64,000 bases of DNA from Azadirachta indica. Taxonomy: Eukaryota; Streptophyta; Magnoliopsida; Sapindales; Meliaceae. The stretch covers positions 6,839,157 through 6,903,156 of the forward strand of contig CM040449.1 in the NCBI GenBank assembly GCA_022749755.1, given 5' to 3'. A program made the translations under genes and the position numbers. The notes below the pieces were generated by a model that ran no database searches, was not told the origin of the DNA, and was given only the letters and a program-made list of their open reading frames with translations. This document shows positions 34,734-49,200 of this stretch, piece after piece (the first letter of the stretch is position 1; each line of letters starts with the position of its first letter).

Positions 34734-37700
34734 TTAATCTGTACTTTCTTTAGTTGATTTTCTAAATATTGCACTAGATTTTACATCATTAAAGGGGCTA
34801 ACCCGTCCTAACCTCTCTGAGTCAGTCTCTCTACAACTACTACTAGCCAACTTTCTACATTGTTTAGTCTGGTCGGAATGCAAAAAAGGATCACTTCCTC
34901 TACCTTCCAAATCCACATCCCCGTTACTCCTACTAGACGTCCTTTCCCTAAGGCAGTCACAATCCATACCTGGTTGGATGTAATCAGCTTGTATTCTATT
35001 TGTTTCCGGACAACTTGAAACATAATGGACTGAGTTTGCAAGGGAAGAATGCCTCAAGTAAAAGAGGGACGAAGAGGAGGAAGACGAGGGAGTGTCGGAA
35101 TCGGAAGAACTTCTCCAAGGGCTGTTCCAACCACAACCTGAATCACCGAATATGAAATCAGAAATATCATCTGCACTGGAAGAATCTCGAGTGCTTTCAG
35201 TACTGGAGGAACCTTCATCAGAGTTGCTGCTAACGAGAGAACTGTCACTTGATGAGTCCTCTTCTAAAATCCTCTGCAGTCGATGGAATCTTGAATAAAA
35301 TGTTTCAATGCTGGCCTGACCATCAGAAGGATCACCGCGAGGGTGGAACTGAACAACACTCGATTGCATGGAAGGGGATCTTAACTTTGACATGGTACTC
35401 TTTCCAGTGACCCGGGAAGGAAGAGTAACTTTGTTTCTCACATCATGTGATATTATGCTGTTCCTTATCAATCTAGGGGCCCTTGGCGAGCACCTGCAAG
35501 ACAATTAATTGGGCAAACTCAACCACTACTGAGGTTACAGAAATCTTAATCTCCATCCACACAGAACAATTTTCAATATCCATTACCTTGCATAAAGGAG
35601 CATGTATGCCCCTTCCTTTAAGACCTTTTCACGCTGCACAGCTGCTACCTATACAATCAAGACACAAATACTAAAGTTAAGACACCTAAAGCAAACACTA
35701 CTGAGAAATGAAACAGTTGTCTGGGAAGAACAATGTTCTATGTGGAGCTCATATTCTGAAGATGAATGCATAAAGTTGGAAAACTAAATGCACCAACGTA
35801 ATGGAAGCTACTATATGGGAATACATTAAAGTGATAGCAAACTTACCATGCTGTCATCAACCTTGAACCACTTGTTTTGGGTACTTTTTACGTAGCACAC
35901 ATAGTGACCAGAAAATGCCGCATTCATGATATCCAAGTGGACCACAACTCCATAAAGCCTATATATTGGCAACTTATCACTAGTCCCACTCATATATGGT
36001 GCCAAGTCCAGTATTTCCGGAAACTGAATGGGTTTATTGAGCTTTCCAAATTTCCCAGACTGCAAGATCATATATGATGAAGAAAACTGTAAGAATTTGT
36101 TAATAGCAACAAAAATACCATGATTGTCTAAGGAATATTACCTGAAATCGCTTTAATGCAATTGTAAGGATATTTGGAGCCTCTGCTATTGTCAACTTTT
36201 TCTTGGCCTTCTCATAGGATTTGCATCTGATTCAAGATAATGTAATAAGGTGAGGAAATTGTCTTCAAACTCCACCATATAAAATAGACCATTTAATGCA
36301 ATAATCACATATGTCCAAACCAAGGACATGATTGCCAGTCACCATCCAAAACCACGTACTAAAGATGTTTCTTCAGAAACCAAATAAGCATCAGAAGAAT
36401 ATGCTGAATGTTGGGAAAGAAAAACTGCATATTATATCCCATATATAGTAATAAAAAAATCAAATGTTTCTCTCACAAGTGCTTTCAAACTTGAGTACCC
36501 TGACTAACCTGCTGCATTGGTACTTATTTTCTCCATCCAAAATCTCGGTGCCCGTGAATCGTCGAAGACCCTCTTCCAGGCTTCCTATATCCCCGTCTAT
36601 CTCAACAGTTAGATCCATCATCCGTTCCTGCCGTTCAGACTTGCCTTGGCATTTCATGCATTTTATCTGTAAATACAACGAGAAAGAACACACATTATTT
36701 ATTGTCCAGCATGGAATTTACCTCACATTCAGTCAGAGGCCACAAGATATTACAACTTGAAATAGAGACAAGGAACAGAGGATTTCACCTTCGACCGAAG
36801 ATAACCTCCAAATGTAAGGCCTATAAGAGTTGTTTCCTCTTCCAAAGGACCAAAAGCATTCACCCCAGATTCCTTAATGCAAACAGATTGCATTGTATCG
36901 ATAGCATACCTGCCAATTCATAAATATTCCTTTCATAAAAAAGATAAAATGATAAGAACGTTGAAAAGATCTAAATTCATTAATAGGCTCTATAAATGAA
37001 AAGCCGGTTCACCTTAGAAATTCATGCGCATCTTCTTCTCTTCCATTACCAAGTTGACTTCCAATATTTTGCAGTTGGGATAATATCCCAACAGGAGACA
37101 AAGGGGATTTCCCATCTTTTGCCTTCAAAATTAAACTTTCTAACTCGCAAGTGAAGCACCACTCTTTCTTTGGACCTAATATAGAAAATAATTGTGAAGA
37201 AAGTTTATATTACTCAAAAGTTGTAAGGATGGTAGGAATATTATTTATCTTTAAAAAAAAGGAAAGAAATGAAAAGTAACAACATTCATTATAGAGATGA
37301 TCTTACAATCTTTGGAATGGAGTCCCTGAAGAAAGTAGGCAGTCAGAGGAGGAGTAAATGCCAAGCACTGGAGCACAGAATTGGCATAACAGCTGCAGAA
37401 AAGATACCAACAATAATTAAACAAAAACACAGGGAAATTTCAACTGAGAAAAAAACTTGAACATCCAAAAAGAGCGAGAGGCAAAACAGTAGTATAATAA
37501 CCCTGCAGCCCCCAAGACTGGTACCACAGATGTAAAATCTGTGGTAAATGGTTTGTACATCCTCAGTAGAGAAAAAAATATACATAGTTAACCATTAGGC
37601 TGTTATTCTGCAAGTCCCATTTTGTACTATCTGATGGGATGTACAATAATATTGTGTGAATATATGTATCATGTCAAGTGAGTAAAAGTGATGAGCGAAA

Positions 37701-40700
37701 GCTTCCTGCATATCCTACTATAACGCTTACAAACACACTTCGTAGACAAAAGCACAAAGTAAAGCCACCACATAGAGAAAACCAAATGTTGCATAGACTA
37801 GTAACATGATTGTAAGTGCAATCATATTACAACGGAAAAAAGAAAAAAATAAAGCATTTTGTATCCATTGGGAAAGTCTGGAAAATTAACAGGAAGTGCG
37901 AGTAACATCAACCTACTTCAGCAATATTTCTTAATCATGCAATTAGAGAATACAAACAAGTGTAGCACGCTCGTCAAATAATGTTATGAAAACATGAAGC
38001 AACAAGATCCTGAAGTACAGGCACCATGATGAATGACATTAGAACATAGCTACAATGTGACAAGTGCAGGCAAAATTATTTGCTTTTAAGAAGATACCCA
38101 TTTTACTATCTAAATTATTCACCAAAGAGCCTATGCACCATGTACATATAATCCATATTACTTCAAAATGAAATACACACACACAACTAAAAAACACTAT
38201 TAGTTTCATAAATAATCTAGAGGCAAGAATCATTATGCATCACCTGTTCCCACAATTTATGAGACCACATGGCTGCAACTCTACCTTGTTCCAATTATAG
38301 AGCTTTACAAATAATTCATATGAGAATAACCCCTGCAGAAACATAACAAAACAGGAGCAAGTTGACGTAAATTCATGCAAATGAGGGAAAAAAAATTCTT
38401 GAGGCAAGGTAATAAAACAAAATTAAATAAAATAACAACATGCAATGAAAACCTTGTCACTATATCTTCCAGCGGTCTCATTCCCAACTCCTAATGAACA
38501 TTGCTTTGACATTTTAGGTCCTCTGAACTGATCAACTGCTTTCCATAAAGATGTTTTCAAACCATTCCTACCATTCGACACACTACTCTTACTATGAGAG
38601 AGCATAGCCGAACTTGCCTGAACATCAAATCTTTCAGAATTCACACTTGGAACAGAATGCACTCTGACAGAATCTGAAATGCCACCACTGTTACTAAGCA
38701 CATGATTTGACTTTTCAGAGCTCAAGGATTGCCCGCTATTGATATTTGAGGTATTGCTACTAATAGAGTCTCTTCCAACACTGGAAGGTGGAGGAACATG
38801 AGAAGAGAAAAATACTGACGATTCAACTTCCCTTGACTTCAACATGTGTGAACTACTTTTAGTGCCATTTACTGTGTGACTAGGTGACTTCAATTTCAAT
38901 GATGGGGAATCATTCACCTGTGGAGCATCTGCATTTCTATTTCCTGATAAAGCTACACCATCAGTATGCCTACTGCTCCCTAGGGATGCTGGAAGAGCAT
39001 CATCTGCGACAACACCTTCAACCTCAGAGCCTTTTGCAGACAAAGAAGGTGTGGACAAATCAAATGAAATAAGTAGGTTAGATCTAGAATCAGATAACTT
39101 GCTTTTACTCCCTCCATTTGAATTGGACTGAGCAGAATTACCACAGGAATCCATTTTGGCCTCAAGAGTTTTTCCCCAGAAATCAGAAGATGCAGATTTT
39201 TCAGTTTTTGAGCCCTTATGCATATGAAGAACTCCCAAATCTGAAGAACCTGATGTGCACTGACCCTTCTCACTACAACTAGATATAGTCTGATTGACTT
39301 GATTCAATTTGGTAAAATTATCTATAGAATCAACCAATCTAGCAAATTTTGGAGACAAGGGCTGCGTCTGATCCAGATTCTTAACACTGGAAGCAGTTTC
39401 AAATGTGGCAAGGGAGATATCAGCAGATGGAGGTCCATCCAATTTCTCAGACTCATTTGAACTAATGCTCTCACAGACAGAAACATCGTCAGATGTTTCA
39501 CTACTAGTATGAGAAGTAGAGAATCCAGAGAATGACGCATCAGAAGATTCATAAGTACAACTTGCTCCTTCCCCATCTTCATGAAACTCATCTTCTACTT
39601 CATTATCCTTCCTCTGTGGAACTTCAGGAAAGCTACAGGTATTAGACAATGGAGATTCCTCAGATGAGATCACAGTTGGTTTTGCAGGCAGTCTGTCTTC
39701 ATGCTTAAATCTATTGCCAAAAACTTCAGATTGGTCTTGCTGAGCCACCTTCTGACTAATAGAATCACCCACATCATTAATCTCAGAAGAGATGAGAGGA
39801 GGATGGCATTCATCCTTGTGGCCTTGTCTCCAGTGAACAATTTGACACTTACCAGAACTAAAACATTCAAGTTCTGAAGTAAGTATGATGAAAATACAAT
39901 TATATTAAGAATTCCATAAGTGCAATAAAAGGGAAGTGGACAATCAAAGTCATATGAAACATCTAACACATCATTCATAGTAAGTGCATATGACCAAAAG
40001 AATAACAAGAAACTATCTCAAACCATTTTGCATCGATAAATGGAGCATAAAATACTTCTAAAAATATGCTCTTCCACTAATAGGATATCCCTGAACACAA
40101 AAAAATCTAGCAAATATCATGCAAGACAGTAGGTGCAGGCCGAACACTAATCCATCTTCGCCCAAAAAAAATAAAAACAAGCAACTTCATCTTCTCAACC
40201 TCATAGGCCATCTTCCAACAATAAATGTTAGTAATTTAATCTCTGCTAAATTTCTAAATGAGTGACATAAAAATATGAATACCCATAAACCATACATACT
40301 ACTAGCAGCTATTATCCTAATAGCAAATTAGACCACTCAATTATACAAGAAAAGCCTTTGATTTCCTTGTATCTCATTCATACGAGAAGAACAGTTCAAA
40401 TGGCACATAGAATGTGATAGTTTGTAGGCAGAACATTTCATCTATAAGGCAGCATCACCATTTCATAATATTCCTAGAATGCAATAACCACTTCTGTTTT
40501 AATGTACAATGTTGTGAATAAGGTACTCAGCATCACCACTTAGTCTTCTAGGTAGTTTCATTTCCTTTTTTCATATGGTTTGCATTGCATCCATAGCACA
40601 GGAGCAGCGCCAAAAGTGTGAAGTAAAGAATCAGATTCATGCCAAACACTGTTCAAACTAATTTTGCATTATTTTTTAAATAAAATCCCAATTCACTTCC

Positions 40701-41142
40701 TATAAAAAAAATTACCCAATATTTGAACAAAAAATGTATATATACCAGATTTCCCCCTCAAACTCGACTTACTAGAAGAATCAACAATTAATGAAGACAA
40801 AATAAAGAAAAGCTTAACAATCCTAACACAAGATAATCGATTTTATTTAAAATTAATGTACCAGTATCGGACGGCTTTGCACCGGGCGCACCGGGTTGTG
40901 GTTGGAGAGAAACAAACGGTGCACTGATATGGCTGCTGGACCGAGACAGTGCCGTATCCCAGAGAAGCTTCAAACTCGGCTCTAGCATCCTCCTCGGAAG
41001 CCAAAATCAACAGCCTCTTGATCTCCTCCCTTCTGGCAGCGGCCAGCCGCCATTTGCGGCGGATAATAAAGGCGATCACCGGAAAAACAAGACTAACGAC
41101 AAGGACCAGGCTAGAAAACCCTAGATCCCCAGTCACATACAT
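34734..41142 (-). CDS. UBP16: ubiquitin carboxyl-terminal hydrolase 16-like (1140 aa, 11 exons)
   Basis: Exons in coding order are 41142-40862, 39857-38453, 38332-38244, 37392-37307, 37175-37013, 36909-36789, 36666-36509, 36226-36142, 36059-35847, 35648-35587 and 35493-34734. All are GT-AG and in phase. Residues ~10-27 form a membrane anchor ([17 protein letters not shown]). C74-C111 form a MYND zinc finger ([23 protein letters not shown]). A ~440-residue Ser-rich linker follows. The USP core begins at ~583: Cys box [18 protein letters not shown] with catalytic C593, Zn ribbon CMKC, and His box [10 protein letters not shown] with H848; D864/D865 follow. The C-terminus is Ser/Asp-rich. It removes ubiquitin from substrates; Arabidopsis UBP16 is linked to salt tolerance. 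It is longer than the ~1008 aa I recall for UBP16, mainly in the linker. Confidence 0.93.
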
Positions 41143-41832
41143 TTATCCGGTTACCTAATACCACGCATCCAGCGAAATCATCAAACCTAATCTCACCACT
41201 ACACATAGATATACTATTTGTTATCGTCACAGCTTGCGCATGCAGCGATTTGGTACAGATGACGGAGCCTCTGGGAATTGTGTTGTCGATTTTTCAACAA
41301 CGATGAAAGAAAATGCCGGTATTGCTTGTGGCTCTACAAGACTGAGTGAGTGAGCGAGTGAACTCGTCAATTTGCAACAACGAAGATTTTGTGTCCAGAT
41401 CGAGAATATAGGGCTTGTATTTTTTGAAGGGGAGGGAAAGAGAAGCCTGCGGAAAATGTAAATTTGAGCCACTGGAATGAGAAAATTTAATTATAACTCC
41501 ATACGGAAAACCTTTTATTTTTCGTACGTTAAAAAAAGAATAATTAAATTAAACCAAAGAAATTTGATGGTTGCAGCCGAGGGAAAGGAATTTTATTTTC
41601 AGGCAGCCATCGAGATGCGTGAATTCTTCGCTCATCAAAATATTCGGACCGTTCGGGTCCCACCTGCCCCTAGTAAATTTTCCGGTTCAGTTCCTCGTAC
41701 GAATTTTCGAATAATAACACTTCAGTCCCTATTCCTTAACTTTTATATTTCCATATCAATATAATTTCTTAATTTCTCTTAACATACCTAAACTATTCGT
41801 ATAATATTAATTTAATGATTGAACATGTAAGG

Positions 41833-42110
41833 CAGCCTTTGGTTTTTTTTTTTAAATTCTAAGTTAAGCTAAATTTTAATTATAAATTTGAATAAATTAT
41901 TTATTTTTATTTGAAATATAATATTTATGAAAAATATATAACAAATTTATTTTAATCTTTCAAATTCAGTAAAAAAAATAAAATAATTGACTTTTTTACT
42001 TAATAAAAAAGTGTCTTAAAATAATTATTAGATTAAAAAAATTTAAAACTCATAAAATAGATAAAAGTTCAGTTAATTAAAAATTAAGTCAAATAAACAT
42101 GCAATTGTTA
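41833..42110. mobile_element. possible degenerate hAT-like MITE
   Basis: The left side (taagttaagctaaatttta near 41870) partly matches the reverse complement of the right side (ttaattaactgaactttta near 42080), about 13 of 19 positions. Base composition and the TTTGG/ACTTAA flavour resemble hAT-type MITEs. Ends and target duplication are not resolved. Confidence 0.25.
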
Positions 42111-42793
42111 ATCCAACATTAGAGAGTATTTTGATTATTTTGACAGAAATTTCAAATTAGGAATTTATTTGATATAATAAATAAATATATCTTTATTTAA
42201 GAAAATATAAGAATTTCGGGGCTCCAATGTTATTACTCCATAAATTTATTGGCTGGGTGTAGGTAATATAGTTACCGTTTTATTTTATTTTATTTTGGGG
42301 TTGTTTTTGTGAAAGATTCTGAAAGGATATCTGGACGGTTGCCTGGTGGAGCATGTGACGGGGAACTTGGGAACGAGGAGTGGCATATGACGGGATGTGA
42401 GGATCGGACGGTGGAGATATGTTTGTGATTACTTGATTTGGTGGAAGCAGCAGTGTTGATGATGACGTCTCACTCACCATTTTCTATATATATATATTGC
42501 TAATTTGTCAGGATATTGGGTAGATAGAATTTAACCATTCCGCAAGTAATTGCCTTTACAGGCCATTTGATTGGTGGACGAAGCTGTGACATTTTTACCA
42601 TTTTGATAATGAGTGGCCATTAGTTCAGTTGATTAGCTAGCCAATTAATGTCATAATCATGTATTAAATAAAAAATTAAAATAATATACGATTATTATTA
42701 AATAGACATTATTGCCAATTACAATATTGGGTTGGGTTTTAGTGGGTAATTATAAATTTAGTATTACGTATGAATTGGTCTAGTCCAGGCAAT

Positions 42794-42830
42794 CCCCTAC
42801 CCCTACCCCTAACCCTAACCCTAACCCTAA
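42794..42830. repeat. interstitial telomere-like (CCCTAA)n array
   Basis: Two CCCCTA units are followed by about four perfect CCCTAA hexamers. Most plants use CCCTAAA at telomeres, so this is the hexamer variant. Confidence 0.9.
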
Positions 42831-44807
42831 GGGAAGTATGAATTCAGCGGTTGGCGAGTCATTGGGTCAAAGTTCAATGCGCATTTTCTTAAACGTAGTC
42901 TAAATTCGTGATTTATGTCTTTTTTCTTTTTTTCCATTTTCTAGCTTAGGCGAGAAGGCGTGGAAATAAGTTGATTTTGAATGCACGCGAATGGCATGCG
43001 AGGTTGACTATTCTTGACCACAAGATCAGACAAGATAAGATGTTTAATGTCGCTATGAAATTAAATTTCATAGGTAGCTGGTATGTTTGTTCTACGTAAT
43101 ATATATAAGTTGGAAGTTGCAACAACAATGTCACGACTTTTGTGATGCAATTTGCTACGTGACTTGGATGTGTTATGTGCTGGGTGGCGAAACATCGCAT
43201 TCCTTCAACCTATTAAAATTGGTAAGATTCTTCCGTATTAAATATGGGTAAATATCTCTTTATTGAAGAATATAAATCGTACTATAAATATATAAATTTA
43301 CAAAGTGAGTTACACGTTAATTTTAAGTAAAATCTTAGCTATTGTACAATGTAATGTTAATATATTTTTTTTTAAAAAAAAAAAAAATTAATTAGTATAA
43401 CAATTATACTCGATCATGCCTTTTGCAATAATGCTTGGCTTTACAAATTAATATCGCGGCATGATCATATATTTTCCACAAACAAAAAATTTCTTACTTT
43501 TTTAAAAAGAAAACCTTAATCTTTTAATATAATTGATAGAATATTATATGTATAATTTAATGTAATAAATACTATTTCACTGGTTAATACTATTTAATTA
43601 CGCATCAATGATAAAATTATAAAATAATTAGTAATAAGTATCACGCATTAATTTATATACTCGTTGATAATGAACCCTATTTTTTACTTATGTGTTTATT
43701 AGAATATATTTTAAATTATATCAATGATAGTGTAGTTAAAATACTTAAATTCAATTTTTACTCTAACTATTGTCTTCGCATTGAAATTTGAATCTTATGT
43801 CTTAATTATAATAGATATGGTGTTGTTATCTCTCTATTTTTTATGTGGACCAAAAGAGTGGTAACCATTTTAATAAAAGGTTATTTTATAAAAGGACTAT
43901 TTGACTACATGTTTTAAAATGTTTAATTTATATAATTCCAATTACAACATAGTCGGTTCAAATTTCAATATATTAATTCAACAAATATCAGTACCCGACC
44001 AAGTTAAACCAAATAAATTACATAGCAGAAAACTTGTTATCAATTAAAAAATTACAATGTCAACAAAATATATCATCTTCGCTAGCCAACAAATTTAGAC
44101 TAATTAAAATTTAAATTAATCCATTGACTTGAAAGAGTAAAATCATCGAATTTCAAAAGATTTCAGCATATAAATTTGTTTGTTTGTTTCGCCTTAAAAT
44201 GTACAAGTCTTAATTACTGTATTAATAAAGTATATTGAAATGATGTAAATAATAGATAATTAAAATACATTCAAACTAACATATAATACCATTATAATAC
44301 CATTAAAAATTGAGTGACAGTTTATACACGTCTAATCATAGATTTATAACTAGTATATATATAGCTCAGAAATTTATACACCTAAAAATTTAAAATTTAG
44401 AAAGTAAATAGTTATTTTTAATCAACAAGTTATTATCAGTGACAGTAAAAACCGAGAAAAAAAAAATTTAAATGAAGTTGTGAGTTGTGAGATTAAAAAA
44501 AAAAAAAAAAAACAATTATTTTAGGTAGTAAAAGGTGATAAAATATTTAAAAAAAAAATACAGTAGAATAAAATAAAATAAAATAAAATATGAGAGGAAA
44601 ACCAAAACCCGAAGGTGTCCCCGAGCGCTCATAGAATTCACAGCTGCCCCCATGACGCAGAAATGAACTAATATCTGTCTATTGGCGCGCCGGAATAGCC
44701 GTCACATTTGCTAACAGATTTGCACACGTAACGCAGTGCGAGGAGAAAAATTCATATACTGTCACTATCGAACAGCTACCACCGCCTCAATCATCTCAGA
44801 AAAAATC

Positions 44808-46298
44808 ATGTCCGGTACCTTAGGATGCGTGATCGTGGCCGTTGATAGCAGCGAGGAGAGCATGGAGGCCTTGAGATGGGCGCTCGATAACATCAAGCTC
44901 CGATCCCATACCCCCGACTCCACCCAACCTCCCGGTTCATTCGTTATCCTCCACGTTCAACCTGCACCGACCATCACCGCAGGCCTTAATCCAGGGGTCA
45001 TCCCCTTTGGCGGGCCCAGTTAAGGCTCTTATCTCTTTTAATAATATATTTCGTTTGAATTCAGTTAAAATTGAACGACTCGAACTAAATTAGTGAATTT
45101 GCTGATCTTTGTTTTGAATTTTTAGCTGACATGGAGGTGCCTGCTTTTACGGCTGCCATAGAAGCGCACCAGAGGAGAATTACTCAGGCAATCCTTGATC
45201 ATGCTTTAAAGATTTGCTCTGAAAAGAATGTAAGGATTCATCAACGCTTTCCATGGTTCACTGTATACGTTATTAAGTTCATCCTGTTCTATTTTAGATT
45301 AAATCACGAACTAAATTGTTTTTTTATGTTGGATTAGTTTCATTTGATGATTTTCTTTTTTATAATATGTTTTCATCCATTTCTAGAATGAATTTGATTA
45401 GCTAGAATTTGGATGCTTGAAGAAAACAAAAAAAAAAATTAGTCTTTGTTTGGTTAGTAACGTAAACCAGTGATGAATATTCTTTGTTTTCAAAAGGCAA
45501 ATATTGTAAGAGAAACATTCGGCGAGTTTTAATATTGCTCGGAGGGAACAGGTTGTTAGTTTATCATGAGTTTTTGGGTAATGTGTTTGAGTTTATTATT
45601 TCCCAAGTCGTACTCATAAAGAAGTTATACTAATTGGAGTACAACTCATGTCATACTAGAAAAGGGAAAAAAAAATGAGAAGAAAAAAATTAACATTTTG
45701 AAATGCCGACCATGAAAGTAAAAAGCACAACAAAGTGTTGCCGTAGTAATGATCATTTATTGCTGCTTGAATTCCATTCATCTTTTAATGCTTGGTTGTT
45801 GAAATTCAAATGGCCTGAAGGCTCCGGGTCATGATGATACTATATTTGTAGGTGAATGTTAAAACTGAAGTGGTGGTTGGAGATGCCAGGGAGAAGATAT
45901 GCGAAGTAGTTGATAAGTTGCATGCTGATTTGCTTGTGATGGGCTCTCATGCCTTAGGCCCTATCAAGAGGTACTCCACTTTTTAAGACATTTTTACTCT
46001 AAATTCATAAATAGTCCCCATATTCCACAATGTTTACAAACTAACCAACTAGTCATAGAATTATTGCTCTTCAGTTAATATCATTAGGTGTGAATAACAT
46101 CTGTTCAATCAAATATGTTGAACGTGAAGAATCCCCGGGGCATTTCTTTCTGTTTTTCAATGTTGTCTCTATACAGTCCTTAAGATCTGATGAAACTTGT
46201 TGTCTGCAAACAGGATGTTTCTGGGAAGTGTAAGTAACTATTGTGCCAACCATGCCAATTGCCCTGTTATGGTAGTTAAGGGCAACGGTACATCCTAA
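44808..46298 (+). CDS. universal stress protein A-like (172 aa, 4 exons)
   Basis: Exons are 44808-45018, 45126-45229, 45852-45970 and 46214-46298, all GT-AG and in phase. I chose the ATG at 44808 (MSGTLGCVIVAVDSSEES) over the upstream in-frame ATG at 44736, because the USP fold starts there. The alpha/beta USP domain shows strand 1 with the acidic residue (VIVAVDSSEESMEALRWAL), VVVGDAREKICEVVDKLHAD, and the nucleotide loop LLVMGSHALGPIKRMFLGSV. The last fits the G-2x-G-9x-G(S/T) ATP-binding motif except that the second Gly is Ala, a variant I recall in plant relatives. The product is probably cytosolic and stress-linked; ATP binding is uncertain. Confidence 0.92.
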
Positions 46299-49200
46299 GC
46301 AAAAGTATGTATGCACCTCCCGACTCTGTTTGAGAAAGTCTTGCTGCATTCCATATTTATTAGTTTGCCTGTAAAGTTTCCATTTCAATAAAGCTTGTTC
46401 GTAGACATATTTTTTCTGGAGGAAATTAATATTGATATAATTTGTTTATTATTGTGCGTTGTGCATCTATAGACATTTTACATTCGTGAGCTCTATGAGT
46501 CCCAACTTTCTCTTGCTTCCTGTCGTACAACAAGTTTTAATATTCATCGATTGATCAAAATAAAATGCTTATTATTTTTAGATTTGTGTTTTCATTTTCA
46601 CTTTGTTTTTTATCTCATGGTCATTTTATATTTTCAAGAACTAGTGTCTTAGAATAGTAATACAAGTATTCACCATTTTCCAGCTCAGCAACACTTCTGG
46701 TTTGATGTGATTCAAATATCTGATTTTGCATGTCATGGTAATAGTTGGAGATTTCTGACCTAGAAGATTGGCATTTGTCTTCAGTTGGTCGATTTCATGA
46801 AACAAAGTTATTAAAGCTCATTTCTTGCATAACAATTGGACTTCTTGGAAGTTAAAGTATGGAAACTGTTGACTTGGTTGCCCATTCTCTGACCAACTCC
46901 TGGCCATTACTTTGTATTATGTGGCATATGGTGTCCATTTTATTGAAAACTGCTAAAATGACCAGCTTGTTTTGTGATGAGACATACTGGGAGCATCAAG
47001 CATGTTTTGTCATGAGCCATACTAAGTGGTTGCTAAGTGCACATGTAACATAATATCACTGTGGTTTGCTTCTCTTAGAGTTATTATATGATAATGGTAG
47101 AGTTGGTACCTACCAGTGGGGGTGTTTTGGTCAGTTTTCATAGGGATGTTCTGGTGAGTTTGCATATATTGGTTAATAGATAAGGCTGCGTCCACATTCT
47201 AGAGCGATAACTCTACCTTCATCCTTAATCAATTTTCCTTTCTTTTCTTTTACATTATTTTTTTTTTATCTGGAAACTCTCAGCCTCAAACGAGGTATTA
47301 TGAAAATATTCACGTATTTTACTTGTTTATTTATTGTAATATTTGAGTAGCATTTTGTTCGAGCCACAAAGCTGTCAGGTGTAAGTGTGCAGAGCCACAG
47401 ATGTGTTAATTAACAGACTTGCAAGTGTTTCTGTGGGTGAGTAATTGGGGATCTCTGTGGTCATTTCCTGATCTGAATCAACATCTAATATTTTGTATGA
47501 CTTATTAGATGGATCAAAAGAAAGAGACGATTCATGTTGCGATAAGACAATAATAATATGGGTCAAGCTTGACTTGATTGTTGGTAGAAAATAATGCACA
47601 AAAAGGGCTACTGGCAATTTGGCCTTTATTACCTTTTCTTGACAAGGTTGCTTATCTTATCAGTAAACTTGTTTTCCTGATTTCAATGTATAACACATTT
47701 ATTATGCCGGTTGATGAGTTCTGCCTTCCGAGTGGCTATGGTGTGATAAAGCAAGCAGTTGAGGAAAATGAAAAAGCCAATGTGATTTTTATTCAAATGC
47801 TAGATGTGAAAAAATACCTTCCACTATGATCTGCAACAGTCCACCAAGATAAATGTTGTGTTTTTGTACAAGCATAAAGTTGATACATATAGTGCCTCTT
47901 GTTTTATCTTAATTTACTGGGTAATAAGTGCTAAATTTCATGATTTGGTTTGATATTAACAAGAGAAACACAACTGAAAAAGATTACGGGGAACAAAATA
48001 AAACCATTGCTCAGGAATTGAAAGCAAATACTGAATGCTGTTGTCTGTACGTAAGAGGCTTATAAAACATTGGCAAATAGAAGGGAACTCGACAAGATGT
48101 CTCATGAATGATTCTTTTTGCACCTCTTTGAAAAGTTGAATGAGTTCTTTTGGTGTCCAATTACTTTTCACCTTAAAGATATGCGAGCTTGCATCCAGCT
48201 TGGGTACATGTTTTCTTGGATAACCATAAACTTTGTGATGATGTTGTTTAAATAGATTCTATGTTATCAACAATGTCTATGCGTACGGATCTATTTTTGC
48301 CACTTTGTTCCAAATTTCTGAATTTTTGTTCAAATTTGTTCTTGAAAGAGTCATATATTGGCTGGATGCTAGATTTAGCTTATATTAGTTACATCTTGTG
48401 CAGAGTGCTATTGCTGAGGCAGTTATATTTGTGGAGTGCTTTTGTGATGCATGGCCAGGATTGCAGTCTTGTCAATGAAGAATATATAATTCGTTACACT
48501 ACCTTTCTCAGTGTGGAGTTGTTGTGGACTTGCAGTTAAGGTAGCTTTTTACCAGCTAAAATGTACTCTCACGCTTTTTCATAATTTGACTGTGGTATCA
48601 TTCTTGTTTGTGCTACTACTTCTGTACATTGATGTATTTACTTGAAACATATCTTCTTATGTATTTATTTATTCAATTTAGGTGGCTACTTTTGTATATC
48701 ATCAGACATGCTTCACGGCCAGTGGCTCAAGTACATTACCCAATTTGTGTTTTTTTGTAATAAAGCAATCAAAATCATTTTTTTTTTTAAATTTTTTGGT
48801 GAGAAACAGAAGCGTATTGAAGAGAAAATATACACAAAGTGGGCAGAAAGTCTATAGGGAACATCTGTAACCAACTTATCTATGAAATCGGAGATGATGT
48901 TTGACTAAATAAAAATAAAAGGAACCTAAAACAGTCCTAAATTAAGAAATATAGGAAAAACCAAAACCCTCACATTGGCGGCTCTAACAAGTACCAGGTC
49001 ATTCTAATTGCAACTGCTGCTTTTAGCATCAGGGGATTGTTCTTGAACTGAGGAGCCTTGTAATTATTTTTTCTTGGTATTCCTTCAATCTAGTCTTTAG
49101 GGTACAGTGTCTGTAATTTTATGTTCTCTGAAACAGAAGTCGCCCTTGAACTTTTTCAATGTAAATTTCATAGTCCTGTAAACACTAGCATTAAGATGGA

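Larger units (their letters stand above)
41143..44807. other. gene-free region between the divergent UBP16 and USP genes
   Basis: About 3.7 kb holding two divergent promoters at its ends: UBP16 at 41143 to about 41480, and the stress-protein gene from about 44610. The interior is very AT-rich, with a possible degenerate TIR element, a CCCTAA array and (TTTTA)/(AAAAT) runs. No gene seen. Confidence 0.5.

Noticed and set aside
44736..44807. Upstream in-frame ATG of the universal stress protein
   Set aside because: The extra 24 residues (MRGEKFIYCHYRT...) are not part of the USP fold and look like leader sequence.
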